64,000 bases of DNA, taken from the NCBI GenBank assembly GCA_001584585.1, contig LSYV01000070.1, positions 11,790 to 75,789 on the forward strand, written 5' to 3'. The DNA comes from Gonium pectorale. Lineage: Eukaryota > Chlorophyta > Chlorophyceae > Chlamydomonadales > Volvocaceae. Positions 49,664-60,659 of this stretch are shown here, piece by piece; the first letter of the stretch is position 1, and every line of letters begins with the position of its first letter. The position numbers and the translations under genes were made by a program. The notes under the pieces were generated by a model. It was not told the origin of the DNA. It saw nothing but the letters and a program-made list of their open reading frames with translations, and searched no databases.

Positions 49664-50722
49664 ATCTGTGGGCAGCCCGCCGTGTCCTTGTTTGCAGACC
49701 AGGCCGCCGTGGGCCCGTCGCATACATGCCGTCGCCCTGTGGCTTGAAAACATTTCAAGGTGGCGGATGGGGTAGGGGGCGTTGATTAAGGACATTCTCC
49801 GGCCGTATATCTCAGTCCGCAAGAGAAGTATGTGTGTGGGCTGCTGTGAGCTCAAGCCCGTCGGCTTCTGAAGTGCAAAAGAGCGCTGTCTTCCGGATAA
49901 AATGCTATTGGGAGGACGGCGGGCGACAACGGTCTGATGGTTTTGGTTCGAGATCATTACACTACTGCTTGTTCTGTCTTGGGTTGGGTCACCAGGTCCG
50001 AGTTGATACTGGTGACATCCAACTGGGGCCCCGACTTTCGGAGTGTCAAAACCGTCAGTCGGAGTGAGTCAAAACCGTGCAGGTACAAACCTGCCAGCGC
50101 CTGCGGTAAGGTCACGTGACAATTGGTCACGATTATCCGGTCCCACGCAGCCTCCTGCTGGGCGTCAGCCCGTTCAGTCTGTAAGTGTCATTCGGTCCGG
50201 TCAAACAGAGTACACACAAACAGCCACCGAGCTCACAGCCACACGCCGTTCGTTCTAGCCGGCCATCAATTCAGCTTCACGGCATAGTCTGCCTTTGGGA
50301 GAGAGAGGCAGCATCACCGACGACGTCTCTTATGACATCAATAATTGGCTACTCCCCAGGCCCGTGCTGTCGCCTTGACATACGTGCTCTCAGCTATATA
50401 CGCTCGCCAGCTGCAGCCAGCCTAAGACCAAACAGGAGGCTCGCACCGTCTGCAACGGGCTCAACCTACCGCGTCACAATGGTGACAGTGCGGCTCCATG
50501 AATGGACGGATTCAAAGCGGACGCCCGTCACCGCTGCATGCCTAACTGTCCAAGACGCAGCCACCGCCTAATCCACCGCATGTCTGCTGACCTACCGAGG
50601 ACACAACCCGAAACACCCGTGCTGCCTTCTCGGCGCCTGTATGGACTTCCCGAGACCCACCCTCGATGCTGTTCGCTCCACGTTAGCCCACAAGAGTTTG
50701 AGACAAACCGACGCGGCCCGCC
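49664..50722. other. Convergent intergenic region
   Basis: 3' flanks of the coiled-coil gene (+) and the G3BP-like gene (-). No gene recognised. Contains TGTAA at 50180-50184 on the plus strand. Confidence 0.5.
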
Positions 50723-52829
50723 TCACGCGTTCTTGGGCCCTGAGGGGCCGCTGCTGGGATCCCGTGGCCCGCGGCCCGGGCCGCCGCGCCCACCCCGCTC
50801 CCCGCCACGCCCACCGCGGCCGCCAGCGGCGCTGGGTGGCCGGTCGCCGCGGCCGCCTTCACCGCGGCCGCCTCGCCCGCGGCCACCGTCGAAGCCACCT
50901 GCACGAACAATATGCAGGGTATCGGCTATTTCAGCATGCTTCAGACAAGAACCGTTAGACAGGACACACTTTTGGAGCTTTTTTCCGATCATTTGCTATG
51001 GCAAGCCTCCCGAGCAGGAAAGCAACCTGCCTACCTCGGCCCCCACGGTAGCCACTGCCGACTCCGCTGCTGCGGCCGCGCTCGCCGCGGCCACCTCCAC
51101 GCGGCGCGAAGCCCCGCTCAAACTCCGGCAGGGCTATGAGGATCTTTACGGGCTTCTCGCCCTCCGCTAGCCGCAGCTTGCCGCTGTTCTCCAGAGCAGT
51201 GTCGCGGGACTTCTCATCAGCGTAGAACACGTACGCAACCATGCCAAAGCGCGGCGAGCGCACGACGTTCACGCCGCTAGGCCCGAAGGGACCAAACTTA
51301 GCGAACTCGCCGATCAGCAGCTTCTTGACGTCAGCCTGGGAGAGGCTCTGCGGGATGCCCTGGATGTATACCCCGTAGCCTGGGTCGTTGTTGGGACCGC
51401 CCACCTCAGGCGCAAGGCCCTCACCCACCCGGGCCTCTGCCTCCGCGTCGCCTTGCGCCTCTGCGGCGCCATCCGTGGCCGCAGCTGCGGCGGGCGCAGC
51501 CGGCTCAGCGACAGGTGCCTCGGGCGCCGGCGCTGCAGGGGCCGGGGCCGGTGCGGGCGCTGCAGGCTGCTGTGGCGGCTTGGCAGGCGTCTGGGGCTTC
51601 GCCGCGGACGATGCCGCCGCAGACGAAGCCAGCTTTGCACGCTCAGCCCAGCTCAGATTTTGGGGCGGAGTGGGAACCGGCGCCGGGGCGGCAGTGGGCG
51701 GCTGCTGCGCCTGCTTAGGCTGCGCCGGGACAGCTGCAGGGGGCTGAGCGGCCGCGGCAGCCGGAGCCGGGGCCGCAGCCGGTGCGGGCTCTGGGGCAGC
51801 AGCAGCAGGCGGCGCCGGGGCAGGCGCCGGAGCCGGCGCGGGAGCCGGTGGTGGGGCCACCACGGCATCATCCTGAGCCACCAGCGGCGGCTCAGCTGCC
51901 GGAGCTGCAACCGGAGTGGGCACCGGGACCACGGGGAGGCCCCCCGCCATGCCCGGGAGCATATCCACCCGCGGCGGCAGCTGCACGGGCAGCTGGAAGG
52001 TACAACGTGGTTGGGACCGCGCACTTGTTAGCATTCTTACAAGCAATGCATGCGGAACTGCAGAATGCGCAACTATGGGCAACATTTGAGCTTACCGGCG
52101 GGGGCACCAGCGCAAACGCCGGCGGCTGGAGGGTGGACACATGCGGAGTCACAAAGCCGTTCTCAACGGGGCGCGGCGGCTCCGCGGGGAAAATGCGGAG
52201 CATATCATTGAGGACATAATAGCCCTTCTCCTGGGTCGCCAGGAAGAAGACCTGGACAAACTTCCTGTCCACGCCCTGCAGGGACACGGGTACTGTGTTG
52301 GAACTCCCACCTGACAGCACCCTTGCAACGTGCAAGATCACCTGCAGCTTCATGGTCCCCGACACCTGGAGCAGCACGCCCTGTCCCTGCGAAAACTGCG
52401 CGTCCAGGGACCTGTCGGCAGCAACCACAGCGTTCGCGATTGTGCCCATGAGCTTCGCCTGAATAGCCTGCAGGGACATGGGCCGCTCATCGATCGTCAC
52501 AATTTACGCACATGCATGCCAACACACCTCCAGGTCACCGCTCGCTGACTCCACAAGGGGGGTGCCATCCGGCTGCACGATGGTCACGCTGAAGGTGCTG
52601 TTCTCCTTATAGAAACGGTGCAAATATTTTGGCAATTTCTCAAGGACGTCATAGTACTTGCTGGTAAACTGCTCCCCAACCTGCAAGGGCGACAGGGAAA
52701 CAAAGTCTTCGGGCGGCTGGTCGGCAGACCGGGGCAGCTGTGTTGCAGGCAAACCGCAGTTCGCAAAGGTCCTTTGCACATCGTGTTGCATGCGCTCACC
52801 CAGAGCGGAGAGGGGCTCGCTTGCGCCAT
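50723..52829 (-). CDS. G3BP-like NTF2 / RRM / RGG RNA-binding protein
   Basis: Related to Ras-GAP SH3-domain-binding protein (G3BP), an RNA-binding scaffold of stress granules. Exons 52829-52800, 52680-52528, 52467-52096, 51992-51035 and 50898-50723 give 562 residues. The NTF2-like domain (about 10-140) reads VGEQFTSKYYDVLEKLPKYL, HRFYKENSTFSV, then IQAKLMGTIANAVVAADRSL and GYYVLNDMLRIFP. A long Ala/Pro-rich disordered linker follows. The RRM near residue 390 has YGVYIQGIPQSLSQADVKKL, PSGVNVVRSPRFGMVAYVFY (an RNP1-like strand) and VKILIALPEF. The C-terminus is an RGG box (GGRGRGGRGEGGRGDR) split by the last intron. Exon 1 is only ten codons (MAQASPSPLW); it is chosen because its splice keeps phase and places the start just before the NTF2 domain, but a different first exon cannot be excluded. 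Confidence 0.88.
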
Positions 52830-53832
52830 CTGTTTTCAGATCGGCAGTCGGCAGTCGGCAGCTAGGACCGGGATCAAAGGCAATGTGATCTGGGTATTGT
52901 GTATGTATTGCCAACTGATCGCCAACTTCGGGGCTGGGGCGGTCCCTCTTTAACTCAAGAGTGCGCTTCCTAGGAGACAGGGTGCCGAACTGCAGTTGTG
53001 CACCGTGGGCAGCTCAAGCCACGAGAGTGATGCGCAGTTGTTGTTTAGTCGCAATGATCCGCGCCAAATACGGCGTTCGTACAGCATGCTGTCTTTTCAC
53101 ACGTTCTATGCATACAAGACTCATACGCAGTTGGCAGGCCGGTTTCGGAGATAGGGTAGGCACGGCAGATGTGCATCGTTGTGGGATACTGAACGGAACA
53201 TACTCGAGCCGCAGCCACATGCAGCCATCAGCTGTAGCCGGCTCCGACTCCAGAGTCCAGGCTAGTCTGAACCTCCACACAGCAATGCAGGACTTCAAGG
53301 TCTGGTCATTCCACAGAGAGATTTTGAGGTATTTGCACGCAGTTGGGAAGGATTGTATGCCCATACGCCCCGTGACCTCCGTGACACATAACCACCACCA
53401 CGACACGGAGGCTCACCAGGTGTTTAGTCCAGTCAGTTGCGGTTTCAAACACAAACAGCCGTCATACCTCCTTCAACTTTATGACTCGACCAGAATAAAT
53501 ATAATTATGCTTTGGAGCGCCCTCTGCGTAGACATACGTGTCTTGGAGCTCTTGGAGTCCCGGTTCGTCCTCACCCTCCTTGGATCCATCAAGCATGGCA
53601 TCCAGAAGTAAAGGAATCCACAAACTCACATTTCACAGGGACACAGGCCCCAGTGCACGGCATGTCGGCATCGCACACGAGGCAGCCAAACCGCAATGAC
53701 TCAGAGCATACGGTCAAGAGCACCCGAGGCTACAGCACCATGACGAAGTGGTCATGATGGTCAGATTCGCCCTCTCCACCCCCCAAGATGATCGTATCAA
53801 GGCGTGACCACATCTATGGCAAATGGGCGGGG
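52830..53832. other. Intergenic region upstream of the G3BP-like gene
   Basis: A 216-codon plus-strand frame (52961-53611) has no family similarity and reads like non-coding sequence. The region right of the G3BP-like start should contain its promoter. No motif stands out. Confidence 0.5.
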
Positions 53833-54549
53833 CTATGGGGCTATTGAGACCATTTGCAGCTCGCTTCTCACCCGCAAGGTCTGACAGCTTCCGTGGTCAC
53901 TGTTCCGCTCGTGACACGCCGCTACCCGTTGGTGGTGTTGATGGCGTGTGCAACTGTTCTTGTATTGATCCCACGGTGCATGGGGTAGACGCATTGCTTC
54001 CGAGACCCTGACATGTGCATGTGACGGCCGTGCCATTCTTGGTACAAGCGGCTGTCGGTTGCCGTCCCTGGGGGGTTTAGGAGGGCTTGTGCATGTGTGC
54101 GTGCTGTTGTACATGAGACACGTGGCAGTGTTGTGTGCCACGGACGTCGTACATGTCGTACGACGGGTCGCTCGGGCTGCCTGCCTTGGCGTGGGAGGTG
54201 GCGACGTTGACAGGCGCCGTTGAGTGCCTGTTGCAGTAGAGCCTGGTCCTCGGCGTTGATATGGTGAGTCTCTTCGAGACATACCACATCGAGCTTAAGC
54301 TCTGCCCAGGACCTGACTGCGGCCTCTAGGCGCGCGGCGGCGCACCCTTCTTGAATCCTAAGGCCCCTAAGCGGCACCTAAGCCGACACGCACCAACGCC
54401 AGCTGGACCCCTGTTCCACCCTCGCCTGTGGACGGCCCGAGTGACCGCTCCACCTCCTCACCTCCCGCCTCCTACCCTTTCCCCGCCGCCCAATCCCGCT
54501 CTCTCGAGCCTCCCACGGTCCGGTCTCTCCCTCCCCTCCCCTCTCCGTT
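53833..54549 (-). mobile_element. LINE 5'-end fragment with apurinic endonuclease start
   Basis: On the minus strand a frame near 54377-54200 encodes RLEAAVRSWAELKLDVVCLE followed by ETH, the characteristic second motif of the endonuclease/exonuclease/phosphatase domain of non-LTR retrotransposons. Downstream the frame is broken and shifts, and no further endonuclease motifs are intact. Immediately before it (54385-54549) lies an Arg/Gly-coding segment that recurs at 55706-55870. The sequence runs into the N gap. It is a non-functional remnant. Confidence 0.65.
54385..54549. repeat. Direct repeat flanking the gap, copy A
   Basis: 165 bases matching 55706-55870 in the same orientation with scattered mismatches. 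This copy stops exactly at the first N. The repeat is pyrimidine-rich on the plus strand. Confidence 0.9.
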
Positions 54550-55532
54550 NNNNNNNNNNNNNNNNNNNNNNNNNNNNNNNNNNNNNNNNNNNNNNNNNNN
54601 NNNNNNNNNNNNNNNNNNNNNNNNNNNNNNNNNNNNNNNNNNNNNNNNNNNNNNNNNNNNNNNNNNNNNNNNNNNNNNNNNNNNNNNNNNNNNNNNNNNN
54701 NNNNNNNNNNNNNNNNNNNNNNNNNNNNNNNNNNNNNNNNNNNNNNNNNNNNNNNNNNNNNNNNNNNNNNNNNNNNNNNNNNNNNNNNNNNNNNNNNNNN
54801 NNNNNNNNNNNNNNNNNNNNNNNNNNNNNNNNNNNNNNNNNNNNNNNNNNNNNNNNNNNNNNNNNNNNNNNNNNNNNNNNNNNNNNNNNNNNNNNNNNNN
54901 NNNNNNNNNNNNNNNNNNNNNNNNNNNNNNNNNNNNNNNNNNNNNNNNNNNNNNNNNNNNNNNNNNNNNNNNNNNNNNNNNNNNNNNNNNNNNNNNNNNN
55001 NNNNNNNNNNNNNNNNNNNNNNNNNNNNNNNNNNNNNNNNNNNNNNNNNNNNNNNNNNNNNNNNNNNNNNNNNNNNNNNNNNNNNNNNNNNNNNNNNNNN
55101 NNNNNNNNNNNNNNNNNNNNNNNNNNNNNNNNNNNNNNNNNNNNNNNNNNNNNNNNNNNNNNNNNNNNNNNNNNNNNNNNNNNNNNNNNNNNNNNNNNNN
55201 NNNNNNNNNNNNNNNNNNNNNNNNNNNNNNNNNNNNNNNNNNNNNNNNNNNNNNNNNNNNNNNNNNNNNNNNNNNNNNNNNNNNNNNNNNNNNNNNNNNN
55301 NNNNNNNNNNNNNNNNNNNNNNNNNNNNNNNNNNNNNNNNNNNNNNNNNNNNNNNNNNNNNNNNNNNNNNNNNNNNNNNNNNNNNNNNNNNNNNNNNNNN
55401 NNNNNNNNNNNNNNNNNNNNNNNNNNNNNNNNNNNNNNNNNNNNNNNNNNNNNNNNNNNNNNNNNNNNNNNNNNNNNNNNNNNNNNNNNNNNNNNNNNNN
55501 NNNNNNNNNNNNNNNNNNNNNNNNNNNNNNNN
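54550..55532. other. Assembly gap (run of N)
   Basis: 983 undetermined bases inside the LINE-derived region. Frames running through it are artefacts. Confidence 0.99.
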
Positions 55533-55559
55533 AACAGAATCATGGGTCCAGATGGCCCG

Positions 55560-58500
55560 TTAGCCCGAGATACTAGCGACAAGGCCTGTCCTGAGAGGCG
55601 CCAAGCCAGTCAGCTCGCCACCGGCACTCTCACACACGGCAGGCAGACGTAGAGCCCAACCCAGAAGCGTCGCATGCGCGCCTGGCAGTAGTACGTACAT
55701 AAGCGGACACGCACCAACGCCAGCTGGACCCCTGTTCCACCCTCGCATGTGGCCGGTCCGAGTGACCGCCCCTCCTCCTGACCTCCTGCCTCCTACCCTT
55801 CCCCCGCCGCCCAATCCCGCACTCTCGAGCCTCCCACGGTCCGGCATCTCCCTCCCCTCCCCTCCCCGTTGCACCCTCAAAGCCCGTCCTTCCCCTGGGT
55901 CCACCGCTCCCATCTCAATCCCTATGGGATCCGCGCAACGAAGTTGCCCGTCCACCACCGATAGGATCGGGTGGTCGGGCCCTACGCCATCCCATCCCCG
56001 CCGTGGCACGCCCAGTTCCGCAAAGCCTTTCGGCCGCTGCCACAGCTCCAGCACCGCACATGCTTTGGCCACCTCCACGGGTGACTGGCCTTCCTCGTGT
56101 GGTGCGCCGGCTGGCGCTGCATCCTGCTGGGCGCCTGCGTGACCACTGGCGGCCCGCAGGGCTGCCCGGGCCCTCTCCATGGCGGTCAGCGCCGCCATTG
56201 CTTCCACGTCCCACACACACTGCTGCAAGCCCGTCGGCGCCTCCGCCAGCCATATGTGGGCTCTGGTGATGGGGACGGGGGCGTGAGCTGCGATCTGCTG
56301 CACCACTGTCTGTGCTACGGGGCAGTCCCAGAAGTGGTGGGCTCGCGGCGAGCAAGGCTGTGGGCCCTCCCCGCCAAAGCCCCCACAGCCGCACGTTTCG
56401 GGCTGTGCTCCATGTAAGTGCGCGTTGCTGGGCAGCGGTATACCATCGACCGCCAGGCGCCAGAGCGTCTCCTTACGTTCCCGCTCCCAGCGGAACGCCG
56501 TAGCATGGACGGCACCGACGATGCCTCCGCCGCCTGGCTCCCTGGGCCTGGCGGCGGCTGTTCCCGTGCTTCGCACTCAAAAGCGGCATGCAGGCGAGCC
56601 CATTGTTGCGCTGCCGCCTTGAGCTGCAGCTGCGTAGCTAGGCGCACCGCAAAGCCTGCGCAGCTTGATGGTGAAAGGCTGGCCGATGCGCCAGCCCATT
56701 CGACTGACAATCTGCACCCGCAACTCGTCCTCTGACTCAAGCCCTGCGGCCGCCGGCGGCACTGTCGAGCACGGCTTCGGCCGCTGCTCGCCACTCCGCT
56801 TGGATGTCCGCCAGGAGGCTGCGGATGGCTGTCAGCGTCGACCTGCGCCGGAACGCGCTAGCGTCTGTGGGCGCCAGCTGCAGCTGCACTCATTCGCCCC
56901 ACGCGGCACCGTGAGGCGCGGTCGCCGCTGTCCTGCCTAGCCGCACTGCGTCGCCCACCGTGCGCAGCGCTGCGCAGGTCGCCAGCCGGGCGTGGCGGCG
57001 GTCAAAGCCAGGGCGTGGTGTCGCGTGCGCGCTCCCGGGTGCGGTGTCGTCCCACTCGAAGCCCGGATCCCCCGCACCCTCGGCTGCTGCGTGTGCGTCA
57101 CCCTCCCCCGTTTCAGTGTCGCTGTCCGACACCGCTTCCTGCTCCGGTGCTGCGGCTGCGGCATTTGGGAGCAGCGGGTTGCCCCATTGTTGTAGCACCA
57201 GGGCCCTGGTGCTGGTAGGGGCTCCTTACCAACGTCTTGCACGGGCAGCAAATGTCCCAGCGCGCCCACTGTGCGCCCGATGTCCGAGGGCAGAGTGGTC
57301 CCGTGCGGGCCGGGTAATGCCGGCGCGGGCGCGGCTGCCGTCAGCACGGAGCTCGGGCTGAGAAGTGGGTGGTATTGGCGCAGGCAGAGGCCGGTAATCC
57401 TTGCCCATGGGTGGGAGTGGTGGGTTGCGAAGGGTGGCCCCGCCGAGCAGGCCAGGCGTGCTGCCCAGACTGCCTCTCGAGCTCTGGTGTGAGCCCCAAG
57501 CAGCAGTAGTCCAAAGCCACCGACTGACGGACTTCCGCACAGCAGCTGCCGTGGGATGCCTGTGAGGCGGTGCATTTTAGCCAGCAGGCTGACACGCCTG
57601 TCAGCCACTCCGGCGGCCCAACCTTCCAGCTGCGCCGTCATGCCAGGGGAGGGCAGGCCACCATGCTCCCAATGATATGTCCTGAGCTGCAACGCGTAAG
57701 ACCCCACTCCGGCGCAGCGGCCAAACACCGACAGCGGGAGCGCTGCCAGTCGGTGCATGCGTCGTCTGGCCTGGGTCAGGGTATCGGGGGTTTTGGCGTC
57801 TGGCTGGTCGCTGTTAGAGAAGCGGATGCCCAATGCTATCGCTCTGGGGACCACTCGCAGCCCCGCAATGAGGGCCGCTGGCGGCGGCTGGAGGGGGTGC
57901 GCCTGGGCTGGCAGCGGTGGTGGTGGCGGCTCCGCCTGGGGCTATGCGGCCGGTGCTGCCGGTGCTGGGGGTGCTGGCGGCGCTGCCCCGACCTCGAGGA
58001 GTTCCACTTTCGTGCAGGTAAGGCGTTGTCCTCAGCCGGAACCGCACTCTCGCCGTCCAGTAGCACCTGGCCGTCGTCTGCAAACTGTACTGCCGTCGTA
58101 CGCTCTGCCTTGGTGGGGTCAAGGCAGATGCCGATACCCCTCTTCTGCAGCCATGACAGTAGTGCCTGTGCCACGAAGAGGTACAGCAGCGGGGCCAGCG
58201 GGCAGCCCTGGCGTACTCCTGCGGCCATGCTGACGGGGTTGAGAGGTGGCCGCCCACCAGCGCCTGCGCGCGTGTGTTCGCGAGTAGGGTGGCGACCCAC
58301 TTGCGGAGCTGTTCGGTTGCGCCCAGCTCCTCCATGGCGGCCAGCGGAAAGCCGCAGTGGACCGTGTCGTACGCTTTTGCAAAGTCCAGGAACGCGACGA
58401 TGGCTGAGCGGCCCTGGCGCCGTAGGAGGTGCGGTAAGTGCCGCAGGGCAAAAATGTTTGAGCCAATGAGGCGGCCCGGCAGGAACGCTGTTTGCTCGGC

Positions 58501-59700
58501 GGCGATAGCGGCGCTGAGGGCGGGCCCCAGCCGTGTTGCCAGGGTTTTGGCGAGGATGCGGTAGTCGTTGTTCAGGAGGGTGATGGCGCGGTAGTTTCCG
58601 GGCTTAGTAGGGTCGCCCTTTTTGTACAGCACCTTGATGACGCCGTCAATGAACCGCGGGGGCATGCTGCCGCTGGTGCCAATGGCGTTTAGAGGGCGGC
58701 TAAGAGTGGGCTGAGCCGTCTGGTGAAACCCTTGTAGATGTCTGCAGGCAGGGCATCCCAGCCGGGGGCCTTCCCACGGGGTGTTGCGCGCAGTGCCTTT
58801 GCGACCTCAGCGCTAGATACCTCCGGGTTGCCTAGCTGGTCGCCCTCGGGATCTGCGGGTAGGCGCAGTGGATGGGCCCGCAGCGCCGCCATGACGTCCA
58901 CCAGAGCGGCCTGCTTGGTTGCCGTAGGGAGCTCGGTCTCCGTTGGCAGGGCGCTGACATCGCGCCAGGGGTTGGCGATGATCTGCGGCACCCTGGCGGG
59001 GTCGCTGACCAGTTGGCCGGAGGTGAGGTCCCTCAGCGTCGTCGGGGCGGGTCCGCCGCCATCACCGCCTCCGTTGGCCTCGTGCACGAGGGCCGTGAGG
59101 CCCCTGCTCGGGCGCTCGCCCTCATTGATCCTGGAGCGGCGGGCGGCTAGAACGTCGGACTTAGCGTCAGCCCGCATGGCCCCTGAGACTGCCACCTGGG
59201 GCTCCACTGCCGCCGTCTCCTGTGCCGAGGTTTGCAGCTGCTGCACCGTGGCGCTGGGGCGACGGCGCCAGGCCTCCGCCTCATCGTTTGATGTTGGCGG
59301 TCAGCCGCTGCGTGAAGCCCAGCCACCAGGCCAGGATGGCCTCTGCCGGGTGATCATCGCCAATCGGTGCTGTGGCAACCTGCTGGTCAAGCCACACACC
59401 CATCGACTGCTTGAGCTCCGAGTGTGCCATGAAGCTCAGGCGGACGCGGCGGGACACGCGGCGGCGTGGCGGCTGGGGGACTGCGAGGCGGTGGTCCGAG
59501 GATGTTTCAACGGGATGTGGGCCCGGGCGAGGTACGGCGAGGCGGCGCATTTTCGGGAAAACAATTTCCCTCCATTTCCTTCCCGGCCTATCTGTCATCC
59601 CGTGCTCACACGACCGACCACACACAATCAACGATGGAGGGCAATGCCGCCAACTGCACCAGAGGCCCACATACTAAGCGGGCCTGGCACGGGCGGCTTA
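55560..59700 (-). mobile_element. Degenerate LINE (non-LTR retrotransposon) with reverse transcriptase and zf-RVT
   Basis: Minus-strand pieces in order: PEVSSAEVAKALRATPRGKA and PGWDALPADIYKGF (58900-58700); IDGVIKVLYKKGDPTKPGNY, RAITLLNNDYRILAK, EQTAFLPGRLIGSNI and VAFLDFAKAYDTV (58665-58360), the fingers and first catalytic Asp of the reverse transcriptase; VRQGCPLAPLLY and AVQFADDGQVLL (58230-58070), the FADD active site; VGGFGLLLLGAHTRAREAVW (near 57500); and a zinc-binding end, CGCGGFGGEGPQPC plus HHFWDCPVAQ (56400-56290). Frames shift at least twice (near 58675 and 58240), so the copy cannot make a full-length protein. This layout fits L1-like elements known in chlorophycean algae. Exact ends are unclear. 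Confidence 0.8.
55706..55870. repeat. Direct repeat flanking the gap, copy B
   Basis: Partner of 54385-54549. On the minus strand it lies downstream of the zinc-finger end of the LINE reverse transcriptase frame and encodes an Arg/Gly-rich stretch in that frame. Confidence 0.9.
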
Positions 59701-60659
59701 CTAAACCCACTACCTCTTTCGCACATGGCTTACAGACGGTGGTGCCTGGCGCCCTAGCTGTGCCTGGACACGCCGAAACCTGTACCAGGACGGGTATCGT
59801 CCGTTCCGACGAACGGCACTTGCCGCGGCGTAAGACCGGTCTGCCGCTTCCCACTTGTCCAACACCAGCGCGCCAGACTGGACACCAGGGGCATCGAAAA
59901 AATACAAGTCTGCCGGAGCTAACTAGGGCTGCTTCTGGCATACCTCCGGTCGCGCGCTGCTGTTAAATACCTTTCTTCTCACGACACTCAGGCACACAGT
60001 TCTTCGGACATACCCTCCGGCGCTCTGGCCCAAGCACGCTTACGGATGTGGACGTGACTCCTCATGGGCACCAGTCCGGGCACTCTTAGACATAACCCCC
60101 ACCATGTACGCGCCAACGGGCTGCCCACAGTCCACGCCTACTGGTCCGTCGGAGTGTCCAGATGCTGTGCAGAGCATTCGGCCTGCAGGCACCCCAAACC
60201 CTGGCCGCGCACCGCTCAACGGGCAGTCAAGATCCATAAAGCCCATGGCAGAAAGGCAACCCTAGAAATGCCGTTCCTTCGCACGCGAAGCTGACCGTGC
60301 CACTTGGCTGCACTGGCGCCCCGAAAGGTACAGACACCTGCGAGCTCCCCTCACCCGTCAAAAGGTGGATTGGCAACCAGGCGCAACGCAAAACACGCCT
60401 GGTCCTCGACGCTTGTGCCAGCCCAACGAGCCCGTCTCAAAACTGCCTGCGTAGACTCAATTCAACAATGAACTGCATCGCCATTCCGGGCAAAGTCCTG
60501 AACCCCAACCCCGCCCGCGCATCGCCCGCGTCCGATCCGAGAACCTGGCCTTGGTGGTGCTCTCCCGCGTTGTGCGCGGGCGTAGAGCACTACACGTGCA
60601 CCGACAAACTCGACAGCACGTCACGACCGTCCCGCAGCTGCAGAGACCCTGCCGCCGCC
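59701..60659. other. Intergenic region between the LINE remnant and CYP51
   Basis: No recognisable gene. A 205-codon plus-strand frame (60297-60914) overlaps the CYP51 3' end on the opposite strand and looks spurious. Confidence 0.5.

Noticed and set aside
51388..52031. Long Ala/Gly and Arg-rich plus-strand frames
   Set aside because: They are antisense shadows of the Ala/Pro-rich linker of the G3BP-like protein.
54351..55652. 430-codon frame across the second gap
   Set aside because: It consists mostly of N, and its visible ends are the repeat and unrelated sequence.
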